From positions 10,457,712-10,521,711 of the forward strand of contig JAJEKV010000011.1 in the NCBI GenBank assembly GCA_021234155.1: DNA of 64,000 bases. Reading direction: 5' to 3'. The stretch comes from Isoetes taiwanensis. Its lineage: Eukaryota > Streptophyta > Lycopodiopsida > Isoetales > Isoetaceae. The translations under genes and the position numbers were made by a program. The notes under the pieces are model-generated. The model was not told the DNA's origin, did not search any database, and saw only the letters and a program-made list of their open reading frames with translations. This document shows, piece after piece, positions 46,911 to 58,580 of the stretch (positions are counted from its first letter, which is position 1; each line of letters begins with the position of its first letter).

Positions 46911-47766
46911 ACCTCTGTCACGAAGCCAATACTATACTAAGGAGCTTAAAATTGTCAGGGAAAAGGCAGGTAGATCATGTTGAACGTGGTCTTAAGTTCT
47001 TCACCACGGGTTTATTGCAAAAAGGGGAACCATTGATTTATGTTGAGAAATCGGTAACATACCATGGACGTATATCACTCCCATTGATTCTTAAAATATT
47101 CTCCCTTAGTGCTAAGCTTGTGTAGAAGAGTAAGAGCCAAGCCTGAAACACCACATGATCTGTATTTGAGAAATAAATTTATGAAAAATGACAATTGTGC
47201 AGCATGACAAAACAGATGAACCTGATATAAGTCGTATTTAATTAAAGTGGGACTCATTCCATTCCCATTTTTTTTCGGAACCCTGTTAATTTACATGAAA
47301 AAGAGCACCCCGACCCGAAAACTATCCTTAATTCGATTTTTTGTCTAGAACTCTGCATCGAAGCTTTCCTCCAGTTTTCCCTGATTAGCGAGTCGAGAAC
47401 AAGAACAATGCAACTGCAATGGAAATTCATTACAGATTGAAATCAAAGTTCTAGATTGAAACCAAAGTTTACAATGGTTGAAGATATCATGATGGTCGGG
47501 CTGACACAAATATTACATCATCTTCGCACACAGACCACCTACTGGGAACAACATGCGAGCAAGGTGCGGCGTTCCAAGCCACAAGAGCAACTTGAAGAGA
47601 ATAGAAATCTGAACACGCTTAGGCCCGACATGGCTCCCGATCATGTCCTTTTCATTCGCGATTTGTGCTGGGAAAGGCAAAATCAAGTTAGTGCAAGTGA
47701 TGTTACGAACAATACAAATAAGAAAACAACCAGTTCTAAGGGCCATTTCGAAGAATGTAGGTGTGA

Positions 47767-48080
47767 GGCCTTTTCGACTTCATGAGTCGAGAAAGGCCCC
47801 TCCGATGTAACTTAGAGCCCAAAAACAAAAAACAAGGAAAAAAAATTCCTTCTTTTTTTCTAAGTAAAAAAAAAAAAAATTTTTTTTGGGGCCTTTTCGA
47901 CTCGCGAGTCGAGAAAGACCCTCAAGGCCCCCTCTAATGGCCTTTTCGATTTCAGCGAGTCGAGAAGCGCGAGCTTCGAGTAAAAAATTTTTTTTTTTTT
48001 TTTTTTTTTAACTAGGAAAAAAAAAGTTTTTTCAAGAAAAATTTTTAAGGGCCTTTCTCGACTTCGTGGATCGAGAAAAG
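47767..48080. repeat. Series of GTCGAGAAAGG palindromes
   Basis: At least three near-perfect palindromes occur: 47767-47798 (GGCCTTTTCGACTT/ATGAGTCGAGAAAGGCC), 47888-47921 (GGCCTTTTCGACTCGCGAGT/CGAGAAAG) and 48049-48080 (GGCCTTTCTCGACTTCG/GATCGAGAAAAG), with a partial one at 47940-47966. They alternate with A- and T-runs of up to 22 bases. Confidence 0.8.
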
Positions 48081-49317
48081 CATCGAGAGTAAAAAACGCA
48101 GTTTTGGGGGTTGAGAAAGGCAGTTCGAGGTGGAAAAACATTCGAGGTTCAAGAAATGCCGATTTGCCCTCTGGAGATATAATTTCTAGCTCCAATCTCA
48201 TAGAGCACCAATCATGACTAATTGGACCAGCAATGGTATTTTCTATGTATTTTCTAATGCACACCATATCTTATGCATTTATTATGTATACATATAAAAA
48301 AAATAGACCACGCCTTTTATAATATATCAATGTTTACCCATAGCTTATTTCAAATATAGATTTTCCAAATGGGACACTATGCCTAGCACCACTAAGGTCA
48401 ACATAAGGGGTAAAATATGATTATACAACCATACATATATAAATACACAACCATGCTATTAATTTGCGACAAAAATTCAAATATTTATACGGGTGACACT
48501 AATAAAATGATAGCCCACGCTATAAGGATTTTAATAATAAGGATTTTAATAATTCAAATTTTCCCATAACCTTAGAAAAAAAACCCATTAACCTTAGAAA
48601 AATAACTCATTTGCCACGCTATATCCGTATTTTTTTTTTCTCTAGTATTTGGCTTTTTTTTCCTCCCACCTCTTAAGTTCGAAATTTAAAATTGAAAAGG
48701 GGGGAGATTTTCGAAATTTGAAATTGAAAAGGGGGGGAGATTTGGTACGTACCTTTTGAGAAGAAGAAATTTGGTACACTTACGAAATCGTGGCTGGCTA
48801 TGGCGACCTCTCAAGAACCTGGCTATGGCATGGAAGCGGAGCTATTCAAGAACCCTCTACGCTACATCCTCCATATTCATTGCAGCAATTCTCCATATCC
48901 ATCATTTGTAAAAACAAGCTGGATTCAAATCAAGCATCCTCATACTGTTTTTTCCAACTATAACCTCAAGAACTCATATCCCAAAGCCTCCTCCGGGGTT
49001 TGCATCCGAAAAGCTGATTTCTTGTAATAAATCAGATATGTAACTGAAGCATTCCTTGAAGATCGAGGAAGGAAAGAATCGATCGGATTGAGCGAGGGAC
49101 TACCGTCATGGTCGAAGCTCGAGGTAAGATCTTGCATTTATAAGTGTAAGAAAGAAGCCGCCATAGCCGGGGTAAAATCGATAGTGGAATCGAATCTCCA
49201 TAGTGGAATCCGACCGATAGAGGGAAAACCCGGCTAAGAGACCGCTGGAATTGATGGCGCCGGAATCGAAATGTATTGGAGCCCTCCCAGCCTGCATCGG
49301 GATGATTCCACGCCTGA

Positions 49318-49376
49318 TTTGCTCGGTTTTAGCAGTTCCGGATATTGCTCGGTTTTAGCAGTTCCGGATATTGCCA
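49318..49376 (+). repeat. Tandem duplication, 26-bp unit
   Basis: GCTCGGTTTTAGCAGTTCCG-GATATT occurs twice in a row. Confidence 0.95.
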
Positions 49377-49512
49377 ACAACACATCGGATGGGAAATAGA
49401 AAAGGGGCGGGGGCCAGCTACAACAAGAAACAAAGATCCAAGGGAGCAAAGGTGGAGGGAGGCTATGGAGGCAGGGAGCAAATGGAAGGAATTGGATCTG
49501 CGAAATTAGAAT

Positions 49513-49995
49513 TGGAAGGTATGCGAAATTGGATTTGGCAACGGGGGTTCTGCGCAGGCTTAATTTTTTTGGCTGGCGGGGGTTTCGGAGAATCGCCTTA
49601 TCGCATTGGGATGCTCGTCCGGATGGGCAAGCCATAGCCGTGAAGCGACACAAGCCCGCCGGTGCCCAAGGGGATAAAGAGTTTCGAGCGAAGTTGAGGT
49701 CCTCATTTGCGCCAAAGACCAAAACGTGGTCATGCTCATCTGCATCGTGATCGAAGATAGCAGGCGGAGTTCATCTGCAACGGATCTCTAGATGCCCATT
49801 TGTATGGTGAGATTTGCCAACCGAAGATTTATTTGCCCAGTGCTAATTGGGTTGGTTTCATTTTTGCAGGACGGAACCGGCCCACTTTGGAGTGGTGTTC
49901 TTGTGAGAAAATCGCTATTGGAGCTGCTAGAGGACTAAGCTATTTGCATAAAGAATGCCGCGTTGGTTGCATTGTGCGTCCCAACATATCACCAT
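49513..49995 (+). pseudogene. Captured receptor-like kinase fragment
   Basis: In shifting frames the plus strand gives YAKLDLATG, NFLAGGGFGE (glycine loop), DGQAIAVKRHKPAGAQGDKE (catalytic Lys), EVEVLICAKDQNVVML, then CNGSLDAHLYG. After an intron at about 49806-49868 (GTGAGATT...TTTTTGCAG) come 'RPTLEWCSCEKIAIGAARGL' and SYLHKECRVGCIV. This order and wording match the plant receptor-like cytoplasmic kinases related to PERK and the 'inactive protein kinase SELMODRAFT_444075' group. The fragment ends before the HRD loop proper (IVRPNIS where IVHRDMRPNNI is usual, so H, R and D are lost) and lacks the C-lobe. At least two frameshifts are needed. The retained intron shows it was captured from genomic DNA, not from mRNA. 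Confidence 0.8.
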
Positions 49996-50159
49996 GCTGA
50001 GCCCATTCTCGCCACGCGGGGCGAGAAAAAAAAACAAAGGAAAAAAAAAAATTATCTAGTTAATTATGTTTGATTTGTATTTAATAAATCATTGAGTGTA
50101 TTTTAATTGTATTAGTTATTATATTGTATTTATTATATTTATTTATTTTATTATTTACA

Positions 50160-50470
50160 ATCCCTACTTTTGGATTCATCCCTTCTCCCCTTTTTTCCCT
50201 CCCCTTGCCATCTCCTCTTTGCCATCTCCTCTTTGCCATCCCCTCTTCGACTTTGCTTCTCCCCTTGTCATCCCCTTTGCCATCTCCCTCCTCCTTTGCC
50301 CCTCCTTGTGCCCCCCGTTTGCCCTTTGCCATCCCCCTCATCCTTCGCCCCTCCATGTGCCCCTTTGTCCCTCCTTGCCATCAGATTTGCCCATTGCCAC
50401 CCCCTCCCCCTTTGCCCCTCCCTGTGCACCTTTGCCCCTTGCCCAGCCACCCTCCATGGGCATTTCCTTT
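50160..50470 (+). repeat. Pyrimidine-rich minisatellite
   Basis: Degenerate repeats of CCCCTTTGCCATC and CCCTCCTTTGCCCCTCC words fill 300 bases. Long frames on both strands here are products of the composition. Confidence 0.85.
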
Positions 50471-51420
50471 CTACTCTTCTCCCGGTGAACTAGTTGTAAA
50501 TTCTATGAGAAAATCATGTGAACTAGTTGTATGAGTCCCATTTTCAGTCCGAGTCCCAAAATTCAAGATTTGTCCCACTTTAATTAAATGCGACTTATAT
50601 GCCTGGACCGGCAAAGCTGGAAAACAGCCCTTCCAAAGGAGATCCTTCAATAACAAAAAAACACATGGGAATGCCAGAAACAGCACTGCAGTGGTATCCT
50701 GAAATCAGAAAATCGTAATAAAACCAATAACCAGTATAAAGAATAGCTTTTATACAATAAATCAAAGCTGTGGTTTCTAATAATATTACCCTATAAGCAT
50801 TATACTCTTCCTTTACTTTTAAACGAATATCGTTTCGCGTTGCCCTCACGTTCACTGGACCAAGCAGTAACTTAAGCAAAAGTCCTATATGCAATCATGT
50901 AAACAGGATGAGATTAAAATCTATCAAAAACAAGAATAATAATTACGCGCCAAATCACCATTTGTTTTATGAGGTAAGAGTGCAGCAACATCCCCTTCAT
51001 AAATCATAGAGCAAGCCCTGTACAAATCTTCCTCTAGCTGCAGAACCATTAGTAAATTAAGCGTTGCACATACTGCATATCTTGGAACTATTATTCCTTA
51101 CTTTCTCGACAAAGTTGTTTGAAATTGCATCTTTTTCAATCAAATCATTCAGCGCTCTCTTCAATTGTTTAATTTCAGAATCAAGGGCCAAAGCCTGTTG
51201 GCTCAAAGCCTGAGATTCTGTTCTTACATAGCTACTATGTGCAGAAACTTTGTCTTCTAGAATTTTTGCCCTGTCAAGCAAGCTTGTAACTTCTTGCACG
51301 AATACCGTTTCCTGGCTACTATTTTCGACAGCCCTCAAATGGTTATCACCAGATTGTCTGCCATTAGTCTCAGTCGCAAGTTCCTCAGGGCCAGAACTAG
51401 TCATTTTGCCTTGCTTCTAC

Positions 51421-53060
51421 GCTAATTCTGATTCTAACTAAAAATCCAAGTATGAATTGCACACTCCATGGAGTATGGGAAAAATCGTGCCAAGTATAGG
51501 AGCTTATAAGAGGCACATGAAGCCCTGAATAGAATGCCAAGTCGGGATGTCAAATAGTGGACATTGTGGTTCCTACTTATACAGAGCTTCTGTTGGAGAG
51601 TGTCTTGAAGATACGCATCAAATCAAATGATGTGATTTTTCTTACCATTGTTGCTGCATCCAGTCATCCAGGTCTAGTAAATGAAGGTCTAAACTATATC
51701 ATTCATGTCCATCATGCCAGATACTCTATACCTGCATAGTCGAGCTCCGTGGTCGTGCAAGATGTTTGAAGGATGCAGAGGATGCCTTTCAATCTTTCCA
51801 GGCCAAATATTGCTGGCTGGACATGCTTGTTTAGTGATATCAGCATATATTCTGATGTTCAGATATGAGAGAAGGCTGCAAAAGAGCTTAGAGAATGATG
51901 AAAAAAACCTGCAAAGGCATGGATTGAGAAGTTGGTATGGTGGTTTATGAATTTGTGTCAGAGATAAATCACACAGATAAAAGTCAGGAGATGTTACAAT
52001 GTTAAAGAGATTAAGTAGACAAATGCAGAATGAATGTTTCATGCCAAAAATGGATCTAGTGTTGCTGAGAATATCACGTTTGGTGGGAAGGAAGCACTGT
52101 CAGAAACTTGCAATAGCTTCTGGACTTATCAGAATAAGCCTAGGTGCAACCCTTCATGTTACAAAGAATCCTTGCGTATGCCAAAGATGGGTTCTGTTCT
52201 CTTGGGGATTATCATTAGTGTTCTAATCCAAGAATGATAGTGGTTTACGTTTTGTCCTTTGAATTATAAAAGGCCCAAAACATATCAATATATAATGGCC
52301 CTTCTTCGGAAGCATAAGCGAAAGCATAAGCAATCAAGCATAAAAGGCCAAGATTCGGAAGGGAGGAGGGTGGCAAAGCAAGCGGGGAAGCGCATGCAGA
52401 GAAGCAGACGGAAGGAGAGGAGGCGGTGGCCGCTCCGTAAAACCGGGAAAACCGGGAGCACTATTACTTAAATATTATTTTAAAGGAAAAATGCCATAAT
52501 TTCAACCTTAGGTGATTACGTTATTACCTTGAGTTGTGAAGCATACAATATGAATGGAGTTGAGTATATTGAGTTGATTCCATTTTTATGGTCCCCAAAG
52601 ATAATAGATCAAAGACCAGAAACAAAAAGATAACAAAAAAAATCTTGGTGGGGCCATTTTCTTAACTCATTAATAAATTTTGTTGTTTCCTTCCAACCGT
52701 CAATATAAAATGTAGTTGGCTTTTTTTGTAAGAGCAATAGAATTTCTGATAAAATTCAATCTTGAATTAGAAGCTCTTGAAAATTATGGATTGTTTCGTT
52801 TACATTTTGTAGCTCAAGGGTTATCTTTTCACTCTTCTTCCGATTATCCTCCGAATTTTAGTTGGCACTTTCTTCGTGTATCCCGGAAGGTTTATTTTCT
52901 TCAGCAGGTGTTTCTTGGTCCCCGTGATAAGAAAAGAAATACTTTAACACAACAGAATGTATTCGCTTATGTGCCATGGTCCAATGCTACCAAACGGTTT
53001 CACAAAATCAAGATGCAAGCCCTATTCACCGGCATTGTGGAATGCCAATATGCCAACTAG
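51421..53060. other. No supported gene
   Basis: Short frames only. The 52716-53060 plus-strand frame (114 codons, starting MAFFVRAIEFLIKF) is the longest, without a recognised motif. A purine-rich block (52330-52450) gives a lysine/arginine-rich frame that is probably compositional. The 51404 start of the TMEM120-like gene suggests its promoter is at about 51405-51600; no clear TATA box. Confidence 0.35.
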
Positions 53061-53099
53061 AATTGCAAGAACTTTTGTCTAAACAAAAATGACTGGCTC

Positions 53100-53899
53100 T
53101 TGGCTTGATCCTTAGATACCTTCCTCATCCAATGGGATAATCTTATTGCAGATGTCCATGGCATGGACTATCTATTGCAACTCCAGAATATCCGAGACCA
53201 CATGGTGCCATTAACGAACGAAATTTGTGAGCGACAAGCTAGGTTAGACACATATCGGATACAAAATGGACATGCATCTGCGGCAAGAGATGAATAGCAG
53301 CGTGCTATCATAAACAAGATCTAACCGCTTGTCTTATCATCGACAGGTCCATGCATATCAATATGGTGGATAACTTACCCGCTTGTTGTTCTTGAGTTCC
53401 TATCCAAATTCCAATCGCTTTATGAAAATAAGACAAAGGCTGCTTTGGTACTTTACCTCATAAGTTGTTCTTTACGCTTTTCCATCCCGGATATTTCCAA
53501 AGATAAAATCAACAACACCTTTGAGCAGTAAATATGCGGTGACATTCTCATCAACTATCTCGAACCACACACCCATGTGGAATACTATCCATCCTGTCTT
53601 AGTCCCCGCGAAAAGAAATATGTAAATATTGAATGATTGCAAAGATGATAAAGATGACAAACGATCACTGTTGCATGTACAAAGATATATGATAAAACAA
53701 GCCGACCAAAACAAAAGAATTTTAAAGCTTAACCTTAACAACCGATAATGCCGCCAAAGTTGCAATATCTCATGCACGGTCTTCTATAATAGAAAAGGAA
53801 TTGTCAAGACGGCAACCTACTTAACAGCTCCTACCGCCATGGACCAACAAACAAGTGAGGATAACGAAGCCTAGTAGTTAATCTAACAATATATTACCT
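53100..53899 (-). other. Possible decayed ValRS 3' sequence
   Basis: A minus-strand AMDICNKIIPLDEE-like string near 53160 could be the start of the anticodon-binding helix bundle, but the similarity is slight. An open frame at 53777-53472 is hydrophobic and unassigned. Confidence 0.25.
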
Positions 53900-55797
53900 T
53901 TGCCTTGGATGCACGTTGTACACATCACGCAAGTTGGGACTACCTTTCACCAATGGAGTAACTAAAGACATTTGCTCCCTTACTTCTTCATTTGCCCATT
54001 CCGGTAATGCCTCTAATCTCTAATCTTCTTCTAATCTCTTATGTAATGCCTCTAGGGTGACACCATTGATGATTTCAAGTGGATCAATCACATTGCCCAA
54101 TGACTTTGACATCTTACGACCATGTGCATCCCCGACCATTGCATGGAGATAGACCTATGTCAAGACAAAGCCACATATTGTCGGGTAACTTCAGATAGGA
54201 CAACAGGGATAATGATCAAGCCTATCACTAGTTTAACCTGTTTGAATGGAGTATGACCGTTAACCTCATTCCCAAAGATCACCATTCGAGCAACCCGGAA
54301 AAACAAAATGTCGTGGCTGGGTTTCCAAGAGAAATGTCGGATAAAACGTTTTTTAAATCCAAGGTATCCCCCGCCACCCCATCACCGAAAAGGGGAAAAG
54401 CCCGGAGGAAAACCAAGTATCAAGAACATCGTGGTCCCGAAAGTGATGCGATAACTCTTTCCAGAAACCGCTGTGCAAAAACGGTGAGTTTGCATCATCT
54501 TCATTCCTTGCCACTATCCAATTGGTCGTTATATGCACCAAGCTCTTTCATATATCATCATCTTCCAATGTTACATACCATGCGGTTACGATGCCCCCAC
54601 CAAAACCGTCTAGAAACACACCAATCCCTAATGTCTTCCAACCACCTAAAATGGAACCCAAGAAAACACAAAATGAAATCTTTATTCTTATGTCACCCGG
54701 ACATATTTAGAAAAAGTTATCAACTACCCGAACCATACATCTTCAAACTGGCTAGGAATAATCTCTAATTCCCCATTTTTCACAAGATCGCAGCAGCCTT
54801 TGCCATGCCAGCACAGCTCACATACCACTGGGGTTTGATTATGGGTTCTATAACATCATTACTTCTTGAACAGATACCTAATCTCATAGGGTTATCAGCA
54901 ACTCCTTTGTACAAACCCTGCCAAATTAAGATCTTATTATGTTAAAACCCCATACTTGCTTTTCTAAATTCCTTTGCAGCTTGAAGTCCTAAAGCGACCC
55001 AATAGCTTCATGTGCAATTTTGCCTCATCGGAACATTTTTATTTGCCAGAAGACTATTGATCAATCAAAAGCTAAATATGTGGTTTAGGCTTGCTCAGTA
55101 GATCAAGGAGGTTCATACCTTTTCCTCCAATGCAGTTACGACAGCAACACGTGCATCAAACCGCTTTAATCCCTGGAACTGAGTCCCACCATTGCTATTT
55201 ATATTACCATCATCAGTAAAAATATTAATAAATGGCAAGTTGTGCCGTTTGCCAACTTTATAGTCGTTTGGGTCATGTGCTGGAGTTATCTGCAATATGA
55301 ATACCACTGTAATTGGCCTAAACATGGAGAACAAATAGATATAGGAACACATTGAGTACCTTCACTGCACCAGTGCCAAAGGACATATCTACTAGTTCTC
55401 TATCACAAATGATGGCAAGCTTTCTCCCATTGAAGGGATGAATTGCAAATTTCCCATGCAGCTTCAGATATCTTGGATCATCTGGATGGACTGCAATTGC
55501 AGTATCACCAAGCATTGTTTCGGGTCTTGTGGTAGCAACAATGATTTCTCCCAAGTCACCTTCTAAGGGATATGCGAACGATGTTATTGCTCCAAATTCA
55601 ACAGTAGTTTCATATCCAGGTACCCTAACTGATGTCCTGCCTGGAAGGTCAATATATTCAACCTATATACAGAGTATAGAGCAGCGGTCAATATACTCTT
55701 GAGCATATAACACAGATCATATATCACAAAAACACACCTCAATATCAGATATCGCTGTTCGAAGCGTGCAATCCCAGTTGACAAGCCGGTTATCCCT
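53900..55797 (-). pseudogene. Valyl-tRNA synthetase, internal exons, 3' part frameshifted
   Basis: Minus-strand exons carry, in order: 'RDNRLVNWDCTLRTAISDIE' (about 55797-55739); [20 protein letters not shown], '[20 protein letters not shown]' and MSFGTGAVK (editing domain, about 55664-55360); [20 protein letters not shown] and [15 protein letters not shown] (about 55290-55120); [20 protein letters not shown] and [16 protein letters not shown] (about 54919-54790); '[19 protein letters not shown]'; [18 protein letters not shown] (about 54440); and [20 protein letters not shown] with [15 protein letters not shown] (about 54155-54040), including the KMSKS loop. These are diagnostic of class I ValRS. 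Exons right of 54920 are clean; those left of 54800 need several single-base frame changes and contain stops. The 5' end (HIGH motif) and the anticodon-binding domain are not found intact, so I call it a partial, probably dead copy. Confidence 0.8.
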
Positions 55798-55859
55798 GGT
55801 CAAATAGGCAAATGATTTTAATTTGACATCCTAAAACAATGCCCAATGCAATGAAGCAA

Positions 55860-56880
55860 ATGAATTGATTCTAACATCAACCTATAAGGATCAACTAGAA
55901 AATTGATTAAGCCAGGCTTTTAAAACCAGGCAATTGATTAAGCCAGACAAATTCAAGAAGACTTCTTAACCACAAGTTTCGTAATATTACAAATAACAGA
56001 AGAACTTCTTCCTATGGGATGCAGAAAATTAGCAAGACTCTGGAGATGTTAATTCATTTGTTCTTTATTTTTGGAAGACGTCGTAATTGGAGATAAAAGG
56101 AATACCTATAAATCAGATTTTCCTTGTGCAATTGAACAAAGGCTTCTATAATGACCTTTACATCCGATATCGCCCATTGTGAAACACCGGTTTTAGAACA
56201 AAAAAGAGGTCGTGGTCAATGAAATAGGGGTTTCAACCATATAACAAGAATGCCTTTAGAAAACCATGACCAATCAAAATGATAGATAAATCTATTGTAG
56301 TGTCAGTAGTTTCGCGGATTCCCGATGCAAATGTAACTCATGTGTCATAGCTTCTTCAAGGACAAGTGGTAAGGTAGATGCAACATCATATGGAGTTTGA
56401 AGAAGAAAAGTTAGTCACAATAATTATAGATTCAAAATGATAGGGATGTGGAAGGATCAGATTAGTAAGGACAGAATCATGCTGAAGCTAAGGCATTGAA
56501 CTTAAATTTGGTGTATCAGTCTGTTAAGCATAAAAATTATCATGCCTTGGCCACCGCTGCAAAGAAGAGAGAGAACCATATAAGAAACAAGTTATGTACG
56601 TTGGATGTGCTGCAATGGGATAATGGGGCCACCTAATACCAACTTTGCAAGAACATGGTCATGTCTGCTCATAAAATCCAAAAAATCCGTCGACCTACCT
56701 GTGCGCGGAATTCGTGAATACGGATGGCGTCCTTTTGTGATCCAGTATACATGAAGAGTATTTGCTTGGTCCTATTGTAAACTGGGCAAATATCTATGGC
56801 GGATCAGGATCCAAACTTCGGTTAGCGGGATACCGGCAACGGCGATGACCTAACAAACAAAGGGTTTTAGAGAAGATTTT
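55860..56880. other. No supported gene
   Basis: AT-rich; this is where the ValRS 5' exons would be expected on the minus strand, but I do not find the HIGH-motif exon. No long frame. Confidence 0.35.
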
Positions 56881-57130
56881 GGCATATTCTAGGTATATGC
56901 TAGCATATACCATGAATATGCCAAAAACCCACATAAACAAGGGATTGCCCCCCTTGGGTTGCTTCCGGTTAGCCGGTATGCACAGCAGCCGCCTGCCAAC
57001 AGCGATGACCTAACATTTACAGCTTACAGCAGGTTTTTAGCAGTTTTTGGCATATTCTAGGTATATACTAGCATATACCATGAATATACCAAAAACCCAC
57101 GTAAACAAGAGATTGCCCCCCTAGGGCAAC
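56881..57130. repeat. Tandem pair of palindrome-bearing repeats
   Basis: GGCATATTCTAGGTATATGC/TAGCATATACCATGAATATGCC at 56881-56922 is a 42-base near palindrome, repeated with substitutions at 57049-57090. Both are followed by AAAAACCCAC and a GATTGCCCCCCT-type motif. The same arrangement occurs at 20405. Confidence 0.8.
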
Positions 57131-58560
57131 CCAAAAACGGGGTACTTTTATATTGCCACATGGCAAAGTGGGATGCACCCTGAGTGCGCGAAATCTCTGA
57201 TAATACCGTTATTGAAGGGAATGGTTTGGTCTAGAAAATGTTTTGGACGATGTCTGAAGCGTTCGTGCGGATTCTAGAGTGTACGACCTCGTATACTGGT
57301 CTCAATTTTCAGTTACTCCAAGGGAAGAGGTAAAAAATACCTGTTTTTGGTTTTTTCGTCGGGAAAGATACCTTTGAAGTCGGATGTTTCTTTTGATCAG
57401 ACTGCCGTGATCTACATCATCCTGTGTTTTCCCGATTGCCGTTGAGAGTTCAGGTTTGCTTAAATCTGGCTGTAAATATGTTAGAAACTTTGTTTCTCTG
57501 CTATTTCCTTTCGCTAGAGCTCAGAGTAGATAGATGAATGCATCGGCAAAATTAAGAAATTCCGTGGTCCAGGTTGTCAAGACTTCAGAATGTCTTCTTT
57601 TCTATAGGATTTAAATGCAGATCGTAGTATCACAACATATTTGGATGATCCCTAACTAGGTCTGGTCCTTCGGTCCCATCTTCTAGAAATTCCTTAGACA
57701 GGTGCACTCCCAACATTTTTTTGACAGATTGATAGACAGACAAACATTTTCTTGACTATTTTTCTGTGCTTTCATGAGGTATAAATTGCACTGCAGATGT
57801 CTTTGTCATTCATACAGCCATTCCCCTTTACGTATTTGGTTGGTTTGTTACAATCAATGCTGTTAGATGAGGTTCGTGCATTTCCCTCATTATGGTTGAC
57901 CTGAAGCATTGATATCCACATCAGCACACCAAGGTTCATTTTTCAAGTAATAAAGAATGGCATATGAACTGGGGGACCACTGGGGGACCAGTGTTGGTCT
58001 TACTATACCCAGGCATGTTCTTGTCTTAACAAGATTTCGACGAGCCTTGTCTTTAACATTTATAGGAATATCCATAAGAGCTGCAAAGGATGAACAGCAA
58101 CAACTTCTATGAGGGCCAAGGATTTTATTCCGGTCTTGACATCACAAGCCTTGGTGCTTAACGTCTATGAGATTCCAATTTTTGGTATCTACAAAGTTCC
58201 ATAGTTCTGGAATATCCTTAAGAACTGCATATGGGACCTTCCATCAGGGACAAGGATATTCCTGTCTTAACAAAATTTGCACACACAGGACTCGGTGTGG
58301 ATATCCAGAAAAGTTGCATAAGCGTGGGATGTTCTGTCTCCATGAGAATACCTGCATTAAGTATTCTTTATTCATTCTCGAAGAATTGTATCGTCTTAAC
58401 CTTTGGAGAATCATGTATTAATACCCATTAGCATGATGTTCCATAATGATATGCAGAGGTACATATCAATCTGCCAAAGCCAATATTCATGATGATGGCT
58501 TCTAGTGGATATGTGATGATACATGCAGATCGTCCACGCGTTTTCTCGTTCTGGACTCTA
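57131..58560. other. No supported gene
   Basis: One minus-strand frame at 58075-57890 (starts MDIPINVKDKARRNLV) has exon-like composition. Parts of 58030-58075 are echoed at 58210-58300 (CTTGTCTTAACAAGATTT, TCCTGTCTTAACAAAATTT). No family recognised. Confidence 0.3.
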
Positions 58561-58580
58561 GAGTCACCATTTTGTGAGAG

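Larger units (their letters stand above)
47228..50597. mobile_element. 3.37-kb terminal-inverted-repeat element inserted in TMEM120-like exon
   Basis: The left end TAAGTCGTATTTAATTAAAG and right end CTTTAATTAAATGCGACTTA are inverted repeats extending about 26 bp (to GTGGGAC/GTCCCAC). Flanks are TA (or ATAT, ambiguous by the palindrome), so the target duplication is TA or ATAT. No transposase is visible; open frames inside are short or belong to cargo. Contents from left to right: 47455-47785 short frame, 47767-48080 palindromes, 48780-49027 a 75-codon frame, 49513-49995 a kinase gene fragment, and 50160-50470 a pyrimidine-rich minisatellite. It is a nonautonomous element carrying host DNA, comparable to Pack-type transposons; superfamily not assigned. 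Confidence 0.85.
47063..51404 (-). pseudogene. TMEM120-like membrane protein gene, split by a transposon
   Basis: Minus-strand exons: 51404-51102, 51037-50959, 50884-50790, 50698-50598 continuing at 47227-47222, and 47142-47063. Splice phases agree throughout. The product starts with a coiled coil (LLDRAKILEDKVSAHSS, LALDSEIKQLKRALNDLI, LEEDLYRACSMI), then 'GPVNVRATRNDIRLKVKEEY', then hydrophobic 'DTTAVLFLAFPCVFLLLKDL', FPALPVQAYQ, and AWLLLFYTSLALRENILRI with NGSDIRPW. This is the order in plant homologues of TMEM120, a multi-pass endomembrane protein with an N-terminal coiled coil. A 3.37-kb element (47228-50597) sits inside the Tyr codon of exon 4; removing it restores the exon and its donor. 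Later exons (about half the membrane domain) are not found to the left, so this copy is also 3'-incomplete. Likely inactive. Confidence 0.85.

Noticed and set aside
50124-50534. Long open frames on both strands rich in Pro, Ser and Leu (or Gly, Lys and Arg)
   Set aside because: They lie in a pyrimidine-rich minisatellite; all three frames are open because of composition.
52259-52471. Lys/Arg-rich 70-codon frame as a small nuclear or ribosomal protein
   Set aside because: Composition-driven purine tract, no conserved residues or exon borders.
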